Shown here piece after piece: positions 17,373-26,256 of a stretch of 64,000 nucleotides of DNA. The notes under the pieces are model-generated. The model saw nothing but the letters and a program-made list of their open reading frames with translations, searched no databases and had not been told where the DNA came from. The position numbers and the translations under genes are program-made. Source of the stretch: Pedobacter indicus (GTDB lineage Bacteria; Bacteroidota; Bacteroidia; Sphingobacteriales; Sphingobacteriaceae); assembly GCF_003449035.1 (NCBI RefSeq), contig NZ_QRGB01000001.1, forward strand, positions 1,798,001 through 1,862,000, in the 5' to 3' direction. How positions within the stretch are numbered: position 1 is the first letter of the stretch; the number at the start of each line of letters is the position of its first letter.

Positions 17373-17570
17373 ATGAAAAAGTTATTTAAATTTGTTGGGG
17401 TTCTGGCTATAGGATTGGTTGTTCACGCTTGTGGAAACCCAAATACCAATAATGACACGATGAATGATGACATGAACAATATGGATAATACGGACATGGA
17501 TACAAGCATGGTGGATACGAGTACAATGGATACGACGGATTCAGTTGCCCTTGAGCCAGAGTCGTTTTAA
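17373..17570 (+). CDS. Small Met/Asp-rich lipoprotein
   Basis: A 65-residue lipoprotein: signal peptide with lipobox VVHAC (Cys20), then a low-complexity tail of Asn, Asp, Thr and Met, with repeats of the type MDT/MDD (about 30-56). Nine methionines among acidic residues could bind soft metals, but such tails are also simple spacers. A DUF6157 gene begins 6 nt after the stop, suggesting co-transcription; further on is a His-rich outer-membrane protein gene. No family recognised. Confidence 0.65.
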   Translation: MKKLFKFVGVLAIGLVVHACGNPNTNNDTMNDDMNNMDNTDMDTSMVDTSTMDTTDSVALEPESF

Positions 17571-17576
17571 TTACCT

Positions 17577-17990
17577 ATGAAAATACATAGCACCAACTAC
17601 CAGGATGCCTTTATTGCAGTCGCAGAAGATTGTCCCGTTTCAAACTCGGAAGTTCCGCCTAAAAAAGGCGATAAGCGTTCGATCGCTAATATCCATTATG
17701 ATATAATTAGTAAAAATCCCTATCAACATACATCCGATGATGTTGTTTTTCAGGCTTATGCCGAAAAGAATGACCTGATAGAGTCTGAATATTCCGAAGC
17801 GAGAGCTGAGTTTTTTTCAAAAGGCCAGGCTTGTTTGCGTTGCTCCCCTTTAGTAAAACGCTATGGTTGGGGGATTCACCACGATTCAGAGGGAAAAATT
17901 GCCCTCATAGCAAAAGGTTCATCAGAATACGAGAAGTTTCAAGAGGACGAAAGCCTGAAACAACTCAAGGGAATGCGGTCGAAAAGGTAA
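17577..17990 (+). CDS. DUF6157 family protein
   Basis: A 137-residue cytoplasmic protein matching the DUF6157 pattern from end to end: the N-terminal 'HSTNYQDAFIAVAEDCP', the central 'KNPYQHTSDDVVFQAYA', and the C-terminal 'ARAEFFSKGQACLRCSPL' followed by KRYGWGIH. Function is unknown for the family. It lies 6 nt after the small lipoprotein gene. The final residues (KGMRSKR) are basic. A second frame open over its 3' end has no features of a gene. Confidence 0.85.
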   Translation: MKIHSTNYQDAFIAVAEDCPVSNSEVPPKKGDKRSIANIHYDIISKNPYQHTSDDVVFQAYAEKNDLIESEYSEARAEFFSKGQACLRCSPLVKRYGWGIHHDSEGKIALIAKGSSEYEKFQEDESLKQLKGMRSKR

Positions 17991-18053
17991 GTCAACAACA
18001 AAATTCTACAACATTTTCAGGAAATGGTGTAAATGTTCATCATGCTTATCGGT

Positions 18054-18061
18054 TACCTTTG
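18054..18061 (+). promoter_or_regulatory. Promoter -7 element of the His-rich outer-membrane protein gene
   Basis: A perfect TAnnTTTG (TACCTTTG) lies 22 nt before the ATG at 18084. No clear TTG is found at the right distance upstream. Confidence 0.4.
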
Positions 18062-18083
18062 CGGAGAAATAATCTAATAAGTA

Positions 18084-19430
18084 ATGAAGTTTAACATCGT
18101 TTTAATAGGAGCATTTTTATTCGCTACCCAGTCCGTGTTTGCGCAGCATCAGCACGGGCAAGAAAACCATAAGCAAGAACACAACGAACACCAGTTGCAC
18201 GACACGAGTTCCGTGCACGGACATTTAGATGTACCGATGGGACATGCCTATTCTCTAAATTTGCCAATGAGCAGGAATGGTTCCGGAACAGCCTGGCTCC
18301 CTGATGCATCACCGATGTACGGTGTAATGCTTCACTCGAAGAAATGGATGTATATGCTACATGGTAATATTGCTCCACGTTATATCAAAACAGATCTTGC
18401 AAATAATGGAAGCCGAGGCGGCGAGAAATTCAGCGCCCCCAACTGGTTTATGGCCATGGGTCAGCGACGCGTAGGAAAAAATGGGCTCTTTAACTTTGAT
18501 ATTATGCTATCGTTCGACAGGCTAACTGACGGCGGTGCAGGTTACCCGCTTTTGTTCCAAACTGGCGAAAGTTGGAAGGGCGTGCCTTTGGTGGATAAAC
18601 AGCATCCGCATGATCTTTTTAGTGCCCTTGCCATTGGTTATACCCATGCGTTGTCAGAAAAGTCTGATTTGTCGGTTTATCTTGGTTATCCGGGTGAACC
18701 AGCATTAGGTTCTGTTGCTTTTATGCACCGACCTTCAGCTCTTTCGAATCCCGACGCGCCGATTAGCCATCATTGGAATGATGCGACACACATCACCTTT
18801 GGGGTAGCTACATTAGGTTTCAGATATGATAAATTTAAGATTGAAGCATCGTCCTTTACGGGTAAAGAGCCTGATGAGAATCGCTTCGACTTTGACAAAC
18901 CACGTTTTGATTCTTATAGTGGTCGCCTTTCTTATAATCCGACTGAAAACTGGGCTTTTCAGGTGTCACACGGCTGGATTAAAAATCCTGAATCGACAGA
19001 TGGGCATAAAGATGTTAACAGAACCATTGCCTCTGCAATTTACAGTCACCCTTTAGGCGAACAAAAAACATTGAATGCAACAGCACTTTGGGCGCTTAAT
19101 AAGTCTGAAGGACATGACGGCGAGAACGCGGCTTTGCTTGAAGCATCCTACCGTGTAAGAAAACTTGAGCTATATACGCGTTATGAGTGGGTTCAAAAAT
19201 CAGGCGAAGAGCTAGTGTTGAATGCTGAGCAGTTTGATACACATGATCTTTATCCGGTTAATGCATTAAGTTTGGGTGCTCATTATGATGTCCTCACATT
19301 AGGAAAAGTGCGGGTAGCAGCAGGCGGGCAGCTCAATGTCTATCAGGCAGATTCAAGGCTAGATAACCTGTACGGCAAAAACCCTACTTCGGGACAAGTG
19401 TTCTTAAGGATATACCCGTCGATGATGTAA
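18084..19430 (+). CDS. Outer-membrane protein with His-rich N-terminus
   Basis: 448 residues. A signal peptide (cleavage after SVFA-Q, about residue 21) is followed by a His-rich stretch (about 22-55) with nine histidines, and then alternating beta strands of an outer-membrane barrel to the C-terminus (GQVFLRIYPSMM). Segments such as 'YGVMLHSKKWMYMLHGNIAPR' suggest further metal ligands. No named family is certain; similar proteins occur near copper-handling genes in Bacteroidota. A role in metal binding or efflux is inference from the histidines and from the Met-rich lipoprotein upstream. Confidence 0.7.
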   Translation: MKFNIVLIGAFLFATQSVFAQHQHGQENHKQEHNEHQLHDTSSVHGHLDVPMGHAYSLNLPMSRNGSGTAWLPDASPMYGVMLHSKKWMYMLHGNIAPRYIKTDLANNGSRGGEKFSAPNWFMAMGQRRVGKNGLFNFDIMLSFDRLTDGGAGYPLLFQTGESWKGVPLVDKQHPHDLFSALAIGYTHALSEKSDLSVYLGYPGEPALGSVAFMHRPSALSNPDAPISHHWNDATHITFGVATLGFRYDKFKIEASSFTGKEPDENRFDFDKPRFDSYSGRLSYNPTENWAFQVSHGWIKNPESTDGHKDVNRTIASAIYSHPLGEQKTLNATALWALNKSEGHDGENAALLEASYRVRKLELYTRYEWVQKSGEELVLNAEQFDTHDLYPVNALSLGAHYDVLTLGKVRVAAGGQLNVYQADSRLDNLYGKNPTSGQVFLRIYPSMM

Positions 19431-19451
19431 GCATAGATGATGTAAATATAA

Positions 19452-19637
19452 ATGAACAAGTCGTTATTTGAAATTAAGCTCTTTGATGCTGGAGACCTGT
19501 ACCAGGGTATCCAGCATCCTTATTATTATATCTTTTCCTTACTAGGCGCGGCTGGCTTCTCGGTAGAGTTTACAGAGTACCAGTTTAGCAATAATTCATT
19601 CGTATTTCTTTCTCCGTTTTATGATCGCATCCGATAG
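19452..19637 (+). pseudogene. Truncated AraC-family regulator, N-terminal fragment
   Basis: A 61-codon frame with 'FTEYQFSNNSFVFLSPFYD', the beginning of the cupin-like sensing domain of AraC-family regulators. No helix-turn-helix region exists in the 60 bp before the next, opposite-strand gene. It is best read as a decayed fragment rather than a functional small protein. Confidence 0.4.
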
Positions 19638-19699
19638 TGCAAAACGAGTGTTGAATCAGGACTAAACCCTAGTCTAGTCCCGACCGTTTAAGAATCATT

Positions 19700-20755
19700 C
19701 TAGTTTTTCAGGCTCGACATATCAATTACAAAACGATATTTGACATCGCCTTTCAGCAGCCGCTCATAAGCTTTATTGATATCTTGAATGTTGATGAGTT
19801 CGATGTCTGAGACGATGTTATGTTCACCACAAAAATCCAGCATCTCCTGAGTTTCGGCAATGCTGCCAATCGTTGAACCGGCAAAGCTTTTACGTCCGGG
19901 AATAAGGCTAAAAGCAGCAACTGGTAAAGGATGTTCCGGAGCACCGACAATGGCAAGCGTGCCATCTGTTTTCAAAAGCTGTAAATAAGCATTAACATCA
20001 TGTTCAGCTGAAACACAATCTAGTATAAAATGCAAAGAATTCCTGTTTGCTTTCATTTGCTCCTTGTCGGTCGACAAGATTACCTGATCTGCACCGAGCC
20101 GCTTAGCATCTTCTACTTTTGATGGTGACGTCGTAATTACAACCACTTCCGCACCCAGGGCTTTTGCTAATTTAACACCCATGTGGCCTAAGCCCCCAAT
20201 ACCTACAATGCCTATTCGTTTCCCTGGGCCAACTTTCCAATGTTTCAAAGGTGACCAAGTTGTCACTCCGGCACATAAAAGTGGAGCAGCAGCAGCCGGA
20301 TCAAGGTTTTCCGGCACCCGTAGCACAAAATCCTGATCTACAACAATGCGTTCCGAATACCCTCCAAAGGTTTGCTTGTTTAAGTGCTTATCGGCTCCAT
20401 TATAGGTCTGTATATTTCCTTCTTCACAATATTGTTCCAGTCCTTCTTTACAGTATTCACATTCACGGCAACTATCGACCATGCAACCTACGGCAGCAAG
20501 GTCACCAACTTTAAATTTCGTGACACCATCGCCAACTTTGGTGATCCGTCCTACAATTTCATGTCCCGGAACATTCGGGTATACCGTGCCGTGCCATTCG
20601 TTGCGGGCCGTATGTAAATCGGAGTGACAAACTCCGCAATACAAAATATCAATTTCGACATCCTTATCCGTAGCTTCTCTTCGGTCGATATTCAATTGTT
20701 CTAAATCAGCTTCAGGGGCTTCGGTTCCAAAAGCTTTTATTGAAAATGTATTCAT
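19700..20755 (-). CDS. Zinc-dependent NAD(P) alcohol dehydrogenase, YahK/cinnamyl-alcohol type
   Basis: A 351-residue medium-chain dehydrogenase. Catalytic zinc ligands are Cys43 (GVCHSDLH), His65-Glu66 (PGHE) and Cys161 (LLCAGVT). The structural zinc site has Cys96, 99, 102 and 110. The nucleotide-binding loop is GIGGLGHMG (186-194), followed by a TTSPSK segment that favours NADPH as in the cinnamyl alcohol dehydrogenase/YahK group. These enzymes reduce a broad range of aldehydes. Single gene; probably an aldehyde detoxification role. Confidence 0.92.
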   Translation of the reverse strand: MNTFSIKAFGTEAPEADLEQLNIDRREATDKDVEIDILYCGVCHSDLHTARNEWHGTVYPNVPGHEIVGRITKVGDGVTKFKVGDLAAVGCMVDSCRECEYCKEGLEQYCEEGNIQTYNGADKHLNKQTFGGYSERIVVDQDFVLRVPENLDPAAAAPLLCAGVTTWSPLKHWKVGPGKRIGIVGIGGLGHMGVKLAKALGAEVVVITTSPSKVEDAKRLGADQVILSTDKEQMKANRNSLHFILDCVSAEHDVNAYLQLLKTDGTLAIVGAPEHPLPVAAFSLIPGRKSFAGSTIGSIAETQEMLDFCGEHNIVSDIELINIQDINKAYERLLKGDVKYRFVIDMSSLKN

Positions 20756-20931
20756 GCTTCTATTTTTAGATATTTCAGATTGATTTATCCTATAAATTTA
20801 ATGAAATCCATTTGAATGGTATTTAATATCTCTCAAGTTTTTTTAAACTTTCAAAGTCGGGTCGTGTTGGTCTATAAGTTAACATACGAAATATCTACTT
20901 TTCAGTCAAACGCTGATAGTAAGGCTGATGA

Positions 20932-21078
20932 ATGGAAATCCGCTGCCTGATGAGCTCTAGAAATTCCGGGCAGGCATTTGATTTGCATTGTTATGTCCGT
21001 GAAAATATGATCGATTTTATTCAGAAAACCTATCCAAAAGCACTAAGCAGAACGCGGGTATCAATCGAAAGAGATTAA
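20932..21078 (+). pseudogene. Remnant of an MscS-like protein C-terminus
   Basis: A 48-codon frame in an otherwise empty 319-bp spacer. The segment 'NSGQAFDLHCYVRENMIDFI' followed by QKTYPKAL resembles the C-terminal cytoplasmic end of mechanosensitive-channel (MscS) relatives, which carry a similar DLR/H-x-x-VRE-x-x-x-x-FI pattern. No membrane segments remain. The rest of the spacer (20756-20931) shows nothing recognisable. It overlaps the end of the convergent DUF1989 gene by 4 nt. Confidence 0.35.
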
Positions 21079-21662
21079 CGTTGACCGACAATCTCGTATT
21101 CGATCGGTTTGAATGAATAATTGTTTGATTGTTCTGCCGAGCAGGCTGTTAAACCAACGATTAAATCCATCTTCGCTTCGAATAGCAGGTAGTCGCCCGC
21201 CTTGCTCAGTGGGGGATCTACCGACAGCTCGCCATCTGCTGCAAACTGCACATTCATAAAAATATTGAAAGCCGTCGGGATGTCGTCTGGCTCAATGCCG
21301 AACTGAGCAAGATTGGTATATAGGTTCTCAAAACAACTGGGATGATAGTCCGGGTTGTTATAAAGAATTTGAAAAGTTTCCGGACTACAAGGCGCCAGAA
21401 GAAAATCATTACGGCCATTGGTGTCTTCTAGTATTTCCATCATCTGCCGACCTCTATTACTCCAGAGATGATGACCTTTGGTAATGAGTATTGTATTCTC
21501 AAAATCTAATGTTTTTCCCGAGGATATTTTTTCTCGTTTATCGTCTGCGCTAAAAAGCACCATATCACTTACTTGCTCACCGAGCGGGTCGATTACTTTT
21601 AGTTTTTCCCCAGCTTTTAATTGGAAAGCTGCACCAGTTTGCTTTTCGATTCTTGTCGTCAT
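21075..21662 (-). CDS. DUF1989 / urea-carboxylase-associated family protein
   Basis: A 195-residue protein matching DUF1989: 'GEQVSDMVLFSADD', 'GHHLWSNRGRQMMEI', the conserved LAPCSPE, then HPSCFENL (a probable cysteine/histidine metal site), and 'FNIFMNVQFAADG'. Family members accompany urea carboxylase and guanidine degradation genes and probably act on small nitrogen compounds. The gene follows the YqcI/YcgG gene by 38 nt on the same strand, forming a two- or three-gene operon. No urea carboxylase is in the window. Confidence 0.85.
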   Translation of the reverse strand: MTTRIEKQTGAAFQLKAGEKLKVIDPLGEQVSDMVLFSADDKREKISSGKTLDFENTILITKGHHLWSNRGRQMMEILEDTNGRNDFLLAPCSPETFQILYNNPDYHPSCFENLYTNLAQFGIEPDDIPTAFNIFMNVQFAADGELSVDPPLSKAGDYLLFEAKMDLIVGLTACSAEQSNNYSFKPIEYEIVGQR

Positions 21663-21700
21663 TATTTAAGGTTGTTAAGTAATAATTCATTGGATTTTTG

Positions 21701-22408
21701 CTAGGGATGAAAAGGGCATTTCCAGTTGTCATCAACTTCCCGGCCGCTGTATTGAGCCGCTTCCGAACCTTCACCGTAGTCTCTCAACATCGGGTTGATC
21801 GACCCCTGATAGTTTATCTCACGGTCACGGATTACCTGTTTCATTTTTTCATACTGATCGCCTTCACGTAGTTGTTCGAATTGTCTGTGCAGGTTAAAAG
21901 CCATTGCACAGAAATCGAGCTGTCTAGCCTTCCGACTGGAAAGTGGGTGCATGCCCACAACAAAAAAAGCCGTCTGATCAAAACTAAAACTAAAATCATC
22001 ACTTGCCGGATCGCTCGCTACGTTCGGATCCCAATCCGTATGATCTTTTTCACTATCATGTAGCTTTTGCAGTTGCGTCCACAACTTTTGCTCAAAATCC
22101 AACTCCGTTTTTACTTCATCGGAGAAAATAGCGATCATGGACATGTATTGACTGTCGGCTTCAATCGTTTCTTTAATATACGTTTTAAGATCTTGTCCTA
22201 ATGAATGCGTGGTTTCCTTACTGCCCATCGATCCGTAATTCCCAAATCGGTAGTGCTGGGTATGGAGGGCAGACTTCGCACCCAGACACGGATATTCAGT
22301 ATCATCAACTTTATTGATAAAGTGTTCATTAATCAACTGAATTTTATCCGGTGCATCGGCGTCTATCTCTTGTGGCCTAAAATACGTTTGGTTATAATCT
22401 GTCCTCAT
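21701..22408 (-). CDS. YqcI/YcgG family protein (GntA-type heme N-hydroxylase family)
   Basis: About 235 residues from the ATG at 22406-22408, which lies one base after the stop of the upstream small gene (TAG T ATG); an ATG five codons earlier would overlap that gene. Family motifs are EYPCLGAKSAL near the N-terminus, FVVGMHPLSSR in the middle and NWKCPFHP at the end. A cyanobacterial member, GntA, is a heme-dependent enzyme that hydroxylates a guanidino nitrogen in guanitoxin biosynthesis. The exact substrate here is unknown. The DUF1989 gene immediately downstream supports a shared nitrogen-compound pathway. Confidence 0.8.
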   Translation of the reverse strand: MRTDYNQTYFRPQEIDADAPDKIQLINEHFINKVDDTEYPCLGAKSALHTQHYRFGNYGSMGSKETTHSLGQDLKTYIKETIEADSQYMSMIAIFSDEVKTELDFEQKLWTQLQKLHDSEKDHTDWDPNVASDPASDDFSFSFDQTAFFVVGMHPLSSRKARQLDFCAMAFNLHRQFEQLREGDQYEKMKQVIRDREINYQGSINPMLRDYGEGSEAAQYSGREVDDNWKCPFHP

Positions 22409-22409
22409 A

Positions 22410-22601
22410 CTATTTCTGACCACCTTTTTTCCGTTCTTCTTTTAGCTTCTCTTCGGAGGTCGGTACATTGGTTTCACCTGGATCGTTCGACTCGTTCCTC
22501 AAAGCATTCTGTCCGTGGTTCTCCGCAGTGTCTTTATTTTCTTTCTCCAAGTGTTCACGGTCGTGTTGATTTTTTTTATGTTTATTTTTCTCTTCCATCA
22601 T
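22410..22601 (-). CDS. Small highly charged hypothetical protein
   Basis: 63 residues, almost entirely Glu, Lys, Asn, His and Asp, with no hydrophobic core; probably disordered. Its stop is one base from the YqcI/YcgG start, so it would be the first gene of that operon if translated. Low-complexity composition makes coding status uncertain, but the tight junction favours a real gene. No family recognised. Confidence 0.5.
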   Translation of the reverse strand: MMEEKNKHKKNQHDREHLEKENKDTAENHGQNALRNESNDPGETNVPTSEEKLKEERKKGGQK

Positions 22602-22696
22602 TTTTCCTTTAACTTGTTTGAGTGAACAACATGATCCGTTTGAGAAATGTTTTCAAAAAAGTATCTAAGGAGTAAAAATCAATTTAATACATTATC

Positions 22697-23206
22697 ATGG
22701 ACAATCAACAAAAAACACCGTCAACTAAGGAGAATAAATTGATCAGGAATATCATCTCACAGTTTTTGGATATCCAGGAGGGGGGAAACTGGATCGATGA
22801 GAGTTTTAAAAAGAAGATTGACAATATTACGGCAGATAAAGTGTTTGTTCGTCCTCATCCTCAGTTACATAGTGTTGGTGAGCTTGTATCACATATCTTA
22901 GAATGGCGCCGGGCCTCGATGGATCGACTTCGTGGACGACAACCCAGCCTAACAGTAAATAGCCCTGAAAACTGGCGTACGAATGATGAGCTGATAAGCA
23001 TCGGTTGGGCAAAACTCAAAAGTGATTTCTATTTAAGTACCCATCAGCTTATTGAAATTATCGAAGATAAAGACGATAGCTTTTTGGAAAATACCTATAA
23101 GGATGACTATAGCTTCCATTACCTGGTGGAGGGACTTGTTCATCATGATCTTTATCATCTGGGACAAATCGGCTTGACAATTAAATTTTTAAATTCGGAA
23201 GGTTAA
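22697..23206 (+). CDS. DinB family protein
   Basis: A 169-residue cytoplasmic four-helix DinB-like protein. Expected metal-ligand histidines are in ELVSHILEWRR (about 56-66) and in the C-terminal GLVHHDLYHLGQIGL (about 145-159). DinB-like proteins are metal-dependent and many are thiol transferases; the individual function is unknown. The ATG at 22697 has a purine-poor leader typical of the phylum. Its stop overlaps the tail of the convergent LytTR regulator by 4 nt. Confidence 0.88.
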   Translation: MDNQQKTPSTKENKLIRNIISQFLDIQEGGNWIDESFKKKIDNITADKVFVRPHPQLHSVGELVSHILEWRRASMDRLRGRQPSLTVNSPENWRTNDELISIGWAKLKSDFYLSTHQLIEIIEDKDDSFLENTYKDDYSFHYLVEGLVHHDLYHLGQIGLTIKFLNSEG

Positions 23207-23967
23207 GAATTCCTCCGAACTGTATCAAAGAGGTTGGTGATCATTGTTCTATTGGCTTTACTTACAGGTATTTGCTTTTTGTCCTCCATAACCAGGTAGC
23301 CGCCCTCATTTCTCGAAAAGTTCTTCACATAGTTCGGATTGATCAAATACGAGTGATGAATCCTCACAAAGAAATATTGGCTCAACGTAGTTTCTACTTC
23401 CTTAAGCGTTTTAGACACCAATATCTCATGATCGCCCGTTAGATATAGCGTAGTATAATTACTCTGACTTTGGCAGTACATAATGTCATTGACTTCGATA
23501 AACTCATAGCCATCGGAGACAGGTACTGATATTTTGCTTTTTATAAAACCGTCTTTCTTCAACTGTGCTAGTAAAGCTTCAATTTTATCCGGATTAGGGT
23601 AGCTATGGTTCAGCCTGTTCTCCCGATATATCGCAATGGCATCAAGCAGTTCTTGCTCGTCAACTGGTTTCATAAGGTAATTAATGGCGCGAACTTTAAA
23701 GGCCTGTAAGGCATATCGACTGTGTGCTGTAGTGAAGATCACATCAAACTGATGGTCGGGCAGTTGTTCTAACAATTGGAAACCGCTCATTCCTGGCATT
23801 TCAATGTCGAGGAAGAGCAAGTCGATCTCCAACTTAGGCAGTTCTTCCAGGGCTTGCTCCACCTTATTGCTTTTAAAAACGATATCGGCCTCAGGGAAAT
23901 TATTCTGAAGGTGAATAAGTAAAATTTCAATGCAGTGTATTTCGTCATCAACTATCGCAACTCTCAT
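23203..23967 (-). CDS. LytTR-family response regulator
   Basis: A 254-residue regulator with an N-terminal receiver domain (acidic VDDE at 6-9, phospho-acceptor Asp in LLFLDIEMPG at about 54, Lys in YLMKPVDE) and a C-terminal LytTR DNA-binding domain (about 150-250) with NYTTLYLTGDHEILVSKTL and 'FVRIHHSYLINPNYVKNF'. The ATG follows the kinase stop after one base (TGA T ATG), so the pair is translationally coupled. The target genes are not evident; no LytTR repeat was located nearby. Confidence 0.93.
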   Translation of the reverse strand: MRVAIVDDEIHCIEILLIHLQNNFPEADIVFKSNKVEQALEELPKLEIDLLFLDIEMPGMSGFQLLEQLPDHQFDVIFTTAHSRYALQAFKVRAINYLMKPVDEQELLDAIAIYRENRLNHSYPNPDKIEALLAQLKKDGFIKSKISVPVSDGYEFIEVNDIMYCQSQSNYTTLYLTGDHEILVSKTLKEVETTLSQYFFVRIHHSYLINPNYVKNFSRNEGGYLVMEDKKQIPVSKANRTMITNLFDTVRRNS

Positions 23968-23968
23968 A

Positions 23969-26035
23969 TCAATTCATTTGGATGTCAGAGAAAATTGGAA
24001 ATTTTATATTTAGGATTATTGTCGTCCCGGCATGGTTTTCTTTATCAATGATATTCAGGTCAATATGAGCGTTATAGCGTTTGTTATATTGATGAATCCT
24101 TTCTTGCGTTATCTTCATCCCCAAACTTTGCCTTTTCTGTTCATCCTTGCTCTGCTTTTCATGGCTGTTTTTTCTTCCTACGCCATTGTCATCGATGGAG
24201 ACCCTCGTTGTATCATCTTGCTGGGTGATCGATATCAGCAATTGCTTGTCTACCTTGTTTGACGGGAGCAGCCCATGCCAGATTGCATTCTCTACAAAAG
24301 GTTGTAAAAGCAGGGGAGGTACCATAATGTCAGACCAATCGTTGTCATCATCGAATTCGATTTTATATTGTAATTCCTGATTAAAGCGCTTTTCTTCTAA
24401 TGTCAAATAATGCTGAACCAGAGCGAGTTCAGTCGACAAGCTAATGGTATCATTCATGGGCATCTCCAATATCATCCGTATGAAACGGGAAAAAGTGATC
24501 AAATACTCGCTGGCGTTTTTAAATGCCTTTTGATGAATAAGCAGGTTGATAGCATTCAGACAGTTGAAAATAAAATGAGGGTTCATTTGCATCCGGGAAA
24601 TCACTGTTTCCGCCTGTGCTAAATTACGTTCATATTCTGCCTGCAACAGGTGCTTTTCTTGTTCACTGAGTTTTAACTCAGCCACGCGTTTTGCCTTTCG
24701 GTTTCTGTATTGAACAGCAATGAAGAAGATGGTCAGCAGCGCAACGAACAGCAAAATAAGATAGAAGATTCGTTCGGTCTTGATTTTCGTTTGCTGTGTT
24801 GCAAGCCTTTCTGCATTTAATAATTTTTCATTTTCCAGCAATGCAATCTGAGCTTCTTTTTTCTCCAAGTTATATTGGTGGATCAATGATGCTACCTGAA
24901 CCTCTTGTTTGGCCATGTCGATGCTGTCTTCGAAATTTTCGGCCATTTGGTAGTATTCCAGAGACGAACGGTAGTCTCCCTGTTGCTTTTTGACGTCCGA
25001 AATCCGATAAGCATTCTCCATTATCAGCGCTTTGCTGTGCAGACTGTCAGCTATGCTGATGGATTGATCGTAAAATTTCAAAGCTTCTGGAAGCTGGCCA
25101 AATTGCTCTTGTACTTTACCCAAGCTATGCAACATCTGCGCAGCTTTAAGTGCGTTTTCCATCTCCAAATAGAGTTCCCGAGCCTGATTATAATAGTGAT
25201 TAGCTTGCTGAATATTCTGATTTTGTTTGAAATAAGCATGACCGTAATACTCGTACGTGATGGCCATACCGAAGACATCCTTTCTCTTTTGGTTGATATC
25301 CATTAATTGTTCGAGGTGTCTAAAAGCTTCATTGAAATCCCCTTTTTCTATATAGTAATCACTGATCGATAGCAGATCCATTGCCATCCCTAAACTGTCG
25401 CCGAGTTGCGTTTCAGCATCCAGGGCACGTTGAAAATAAGCTAAAGCTTCTTCTGACCGTCCTGGGATCTGACTGATTGCGTTTCCTAAGCCATTGCTGG
25501 AGATCGCAATGTTTTTCAGGTTCTTTACCTGTTCTGCTATCTTTAAAGCCTTTAAATAGTATGAAATCGACAAATCATACTGCTGATCATATCTGGCCGC
25601 TACGCCCGCATTGTTTGCAAAAATCATTTTGTTGATCGGGTCAACAGATTTGCTCTCAACGAGCTGAAAGGCTTTGCTGTGCAAGGTCACTGCCTGAGCG
25701 TACCATTGATGATATCGGTAGAGCAATCCCAAATTGTCCAGCGCTTTTGCATAAAGCAGTGTATCATTAAGTTGCAATGCGGCATCAACAGCCTCTTCTG
25801 CATACCGATATTCTTTTTGTGCATCATGACTTGTACGATGTATTTCCCTTGTAAAGTCGATTGCTTTGATCACCCATAATGAATCCTTGTTATCGATCGT
25901 CAACAAATCTTCCGCAGCTGTTTGATTTTTAGTTTGAGCAAAAACCGAGTCTAGTAGGGAAAATACGATTAAATAGGCAAGAAAAGCAAAGCACTTGCTG
26001 TAGGACCCAGGCGACAATAATCGGTTAGTTAACAT
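23969..26035 (-). CDS. TPR-containing LytS/YehU-type sensor histidine kinase
   Basis: A 688-residue kinase: signal peptide/helix (about 15-33), a periplasmic TPR region of about five to seven repeats (about 70-370), a coiled coil, one transmembrane helix (about 422-441), then the His_kinase domain with the conserved NPHFIFNCLNAINLL and ATPase motifs VPPLLLQPFVENAIWHG and DDNGVGRK. This architecture is common in Bacteroidota. It pairs with the LytTR regulator that begins one base after its stop. The TPRs probably sense a periplasmic protein or peptide. Confidence 0.93.
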   Translation of the reverse strand: MLTNRLLSPGSYSKCFAFLAYLIVFSLLDSVFAQTKNQTAAEDLLTIDNKDSLWVIKAIDFTREIHRTSHDAQKEYRYAEEAVDAALQLNDTLLYAKALDNLGLLYRYHQWYAQAVTLHSKAFQLVESKSVDPINKMIFANNAGVAARYDQQYDLSISYYLKALKIAEQVKNLKNIAISSNGLGNAISQIPGRSEEALAYFQRALDAETQLGDSLGMAMDLLSISDYYIEKGDFNEAFRHLEQLMDINQKRKDVFGMAITYEYYGHAYFKQNQNIQQANHYYNQARELYLEMENALKAAQMLHSLGKVQEQFGQLPEALKFYDQSISIADSLHSKALIMENAYRISDVKKQQGDYRSSLEYYQMAENFEDSIDMAKQEVQVASLIHQYNLEKKEAQIALLENEKLLNAERLATQQTKIKTERIFYLILLFVALLTIFFIAVQYRNRKAKRVAELKLSEQEKHLLQAEYERNLAQAETVISRMQMNPHFIFNCLNAINLLIHQKAFKNASEYLITFSRFIRMILEMPMNDTISLSTELALVQHYLTLEEKRFNQELQYKIEFDDDNDWSDIMVPPLLLQPFVENAIWHGLLPSNKVDKQLLISITQQDDTTRVSIDDNGVGRKNSHEKQSKDEQKRQSLGMKITQERIHQYNKRYNAHIDLNIIDKENHAGTTIILNIKFPIFSDIQMN

Positions 26036-26256
26036 GGGTTTAATCTTATAAGGTGAGCTTCATATAAGTTACCATCTGATGAATTTACTTCTTTTCATGT
26101 AAAAAACCAATTATACTGAAAATTAAGTATTTACATAAATCATGCACTAATCGAAACCGACAGGATACTCATAAAATTAGCCTACTTAATCAATGCATCT
26201 TTTTCTTTTCAGTTTTTCTCTTTATTTTTAATATGTAACCAATTAGACTGATGATT

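Noticed and set aside
17831..18094. An 87-residue frame overlapping the DUF6157 gene and the start of the next
   Set aside because: It overlaps a recognised conserved family in another frame and has no motif or start signal of its own.
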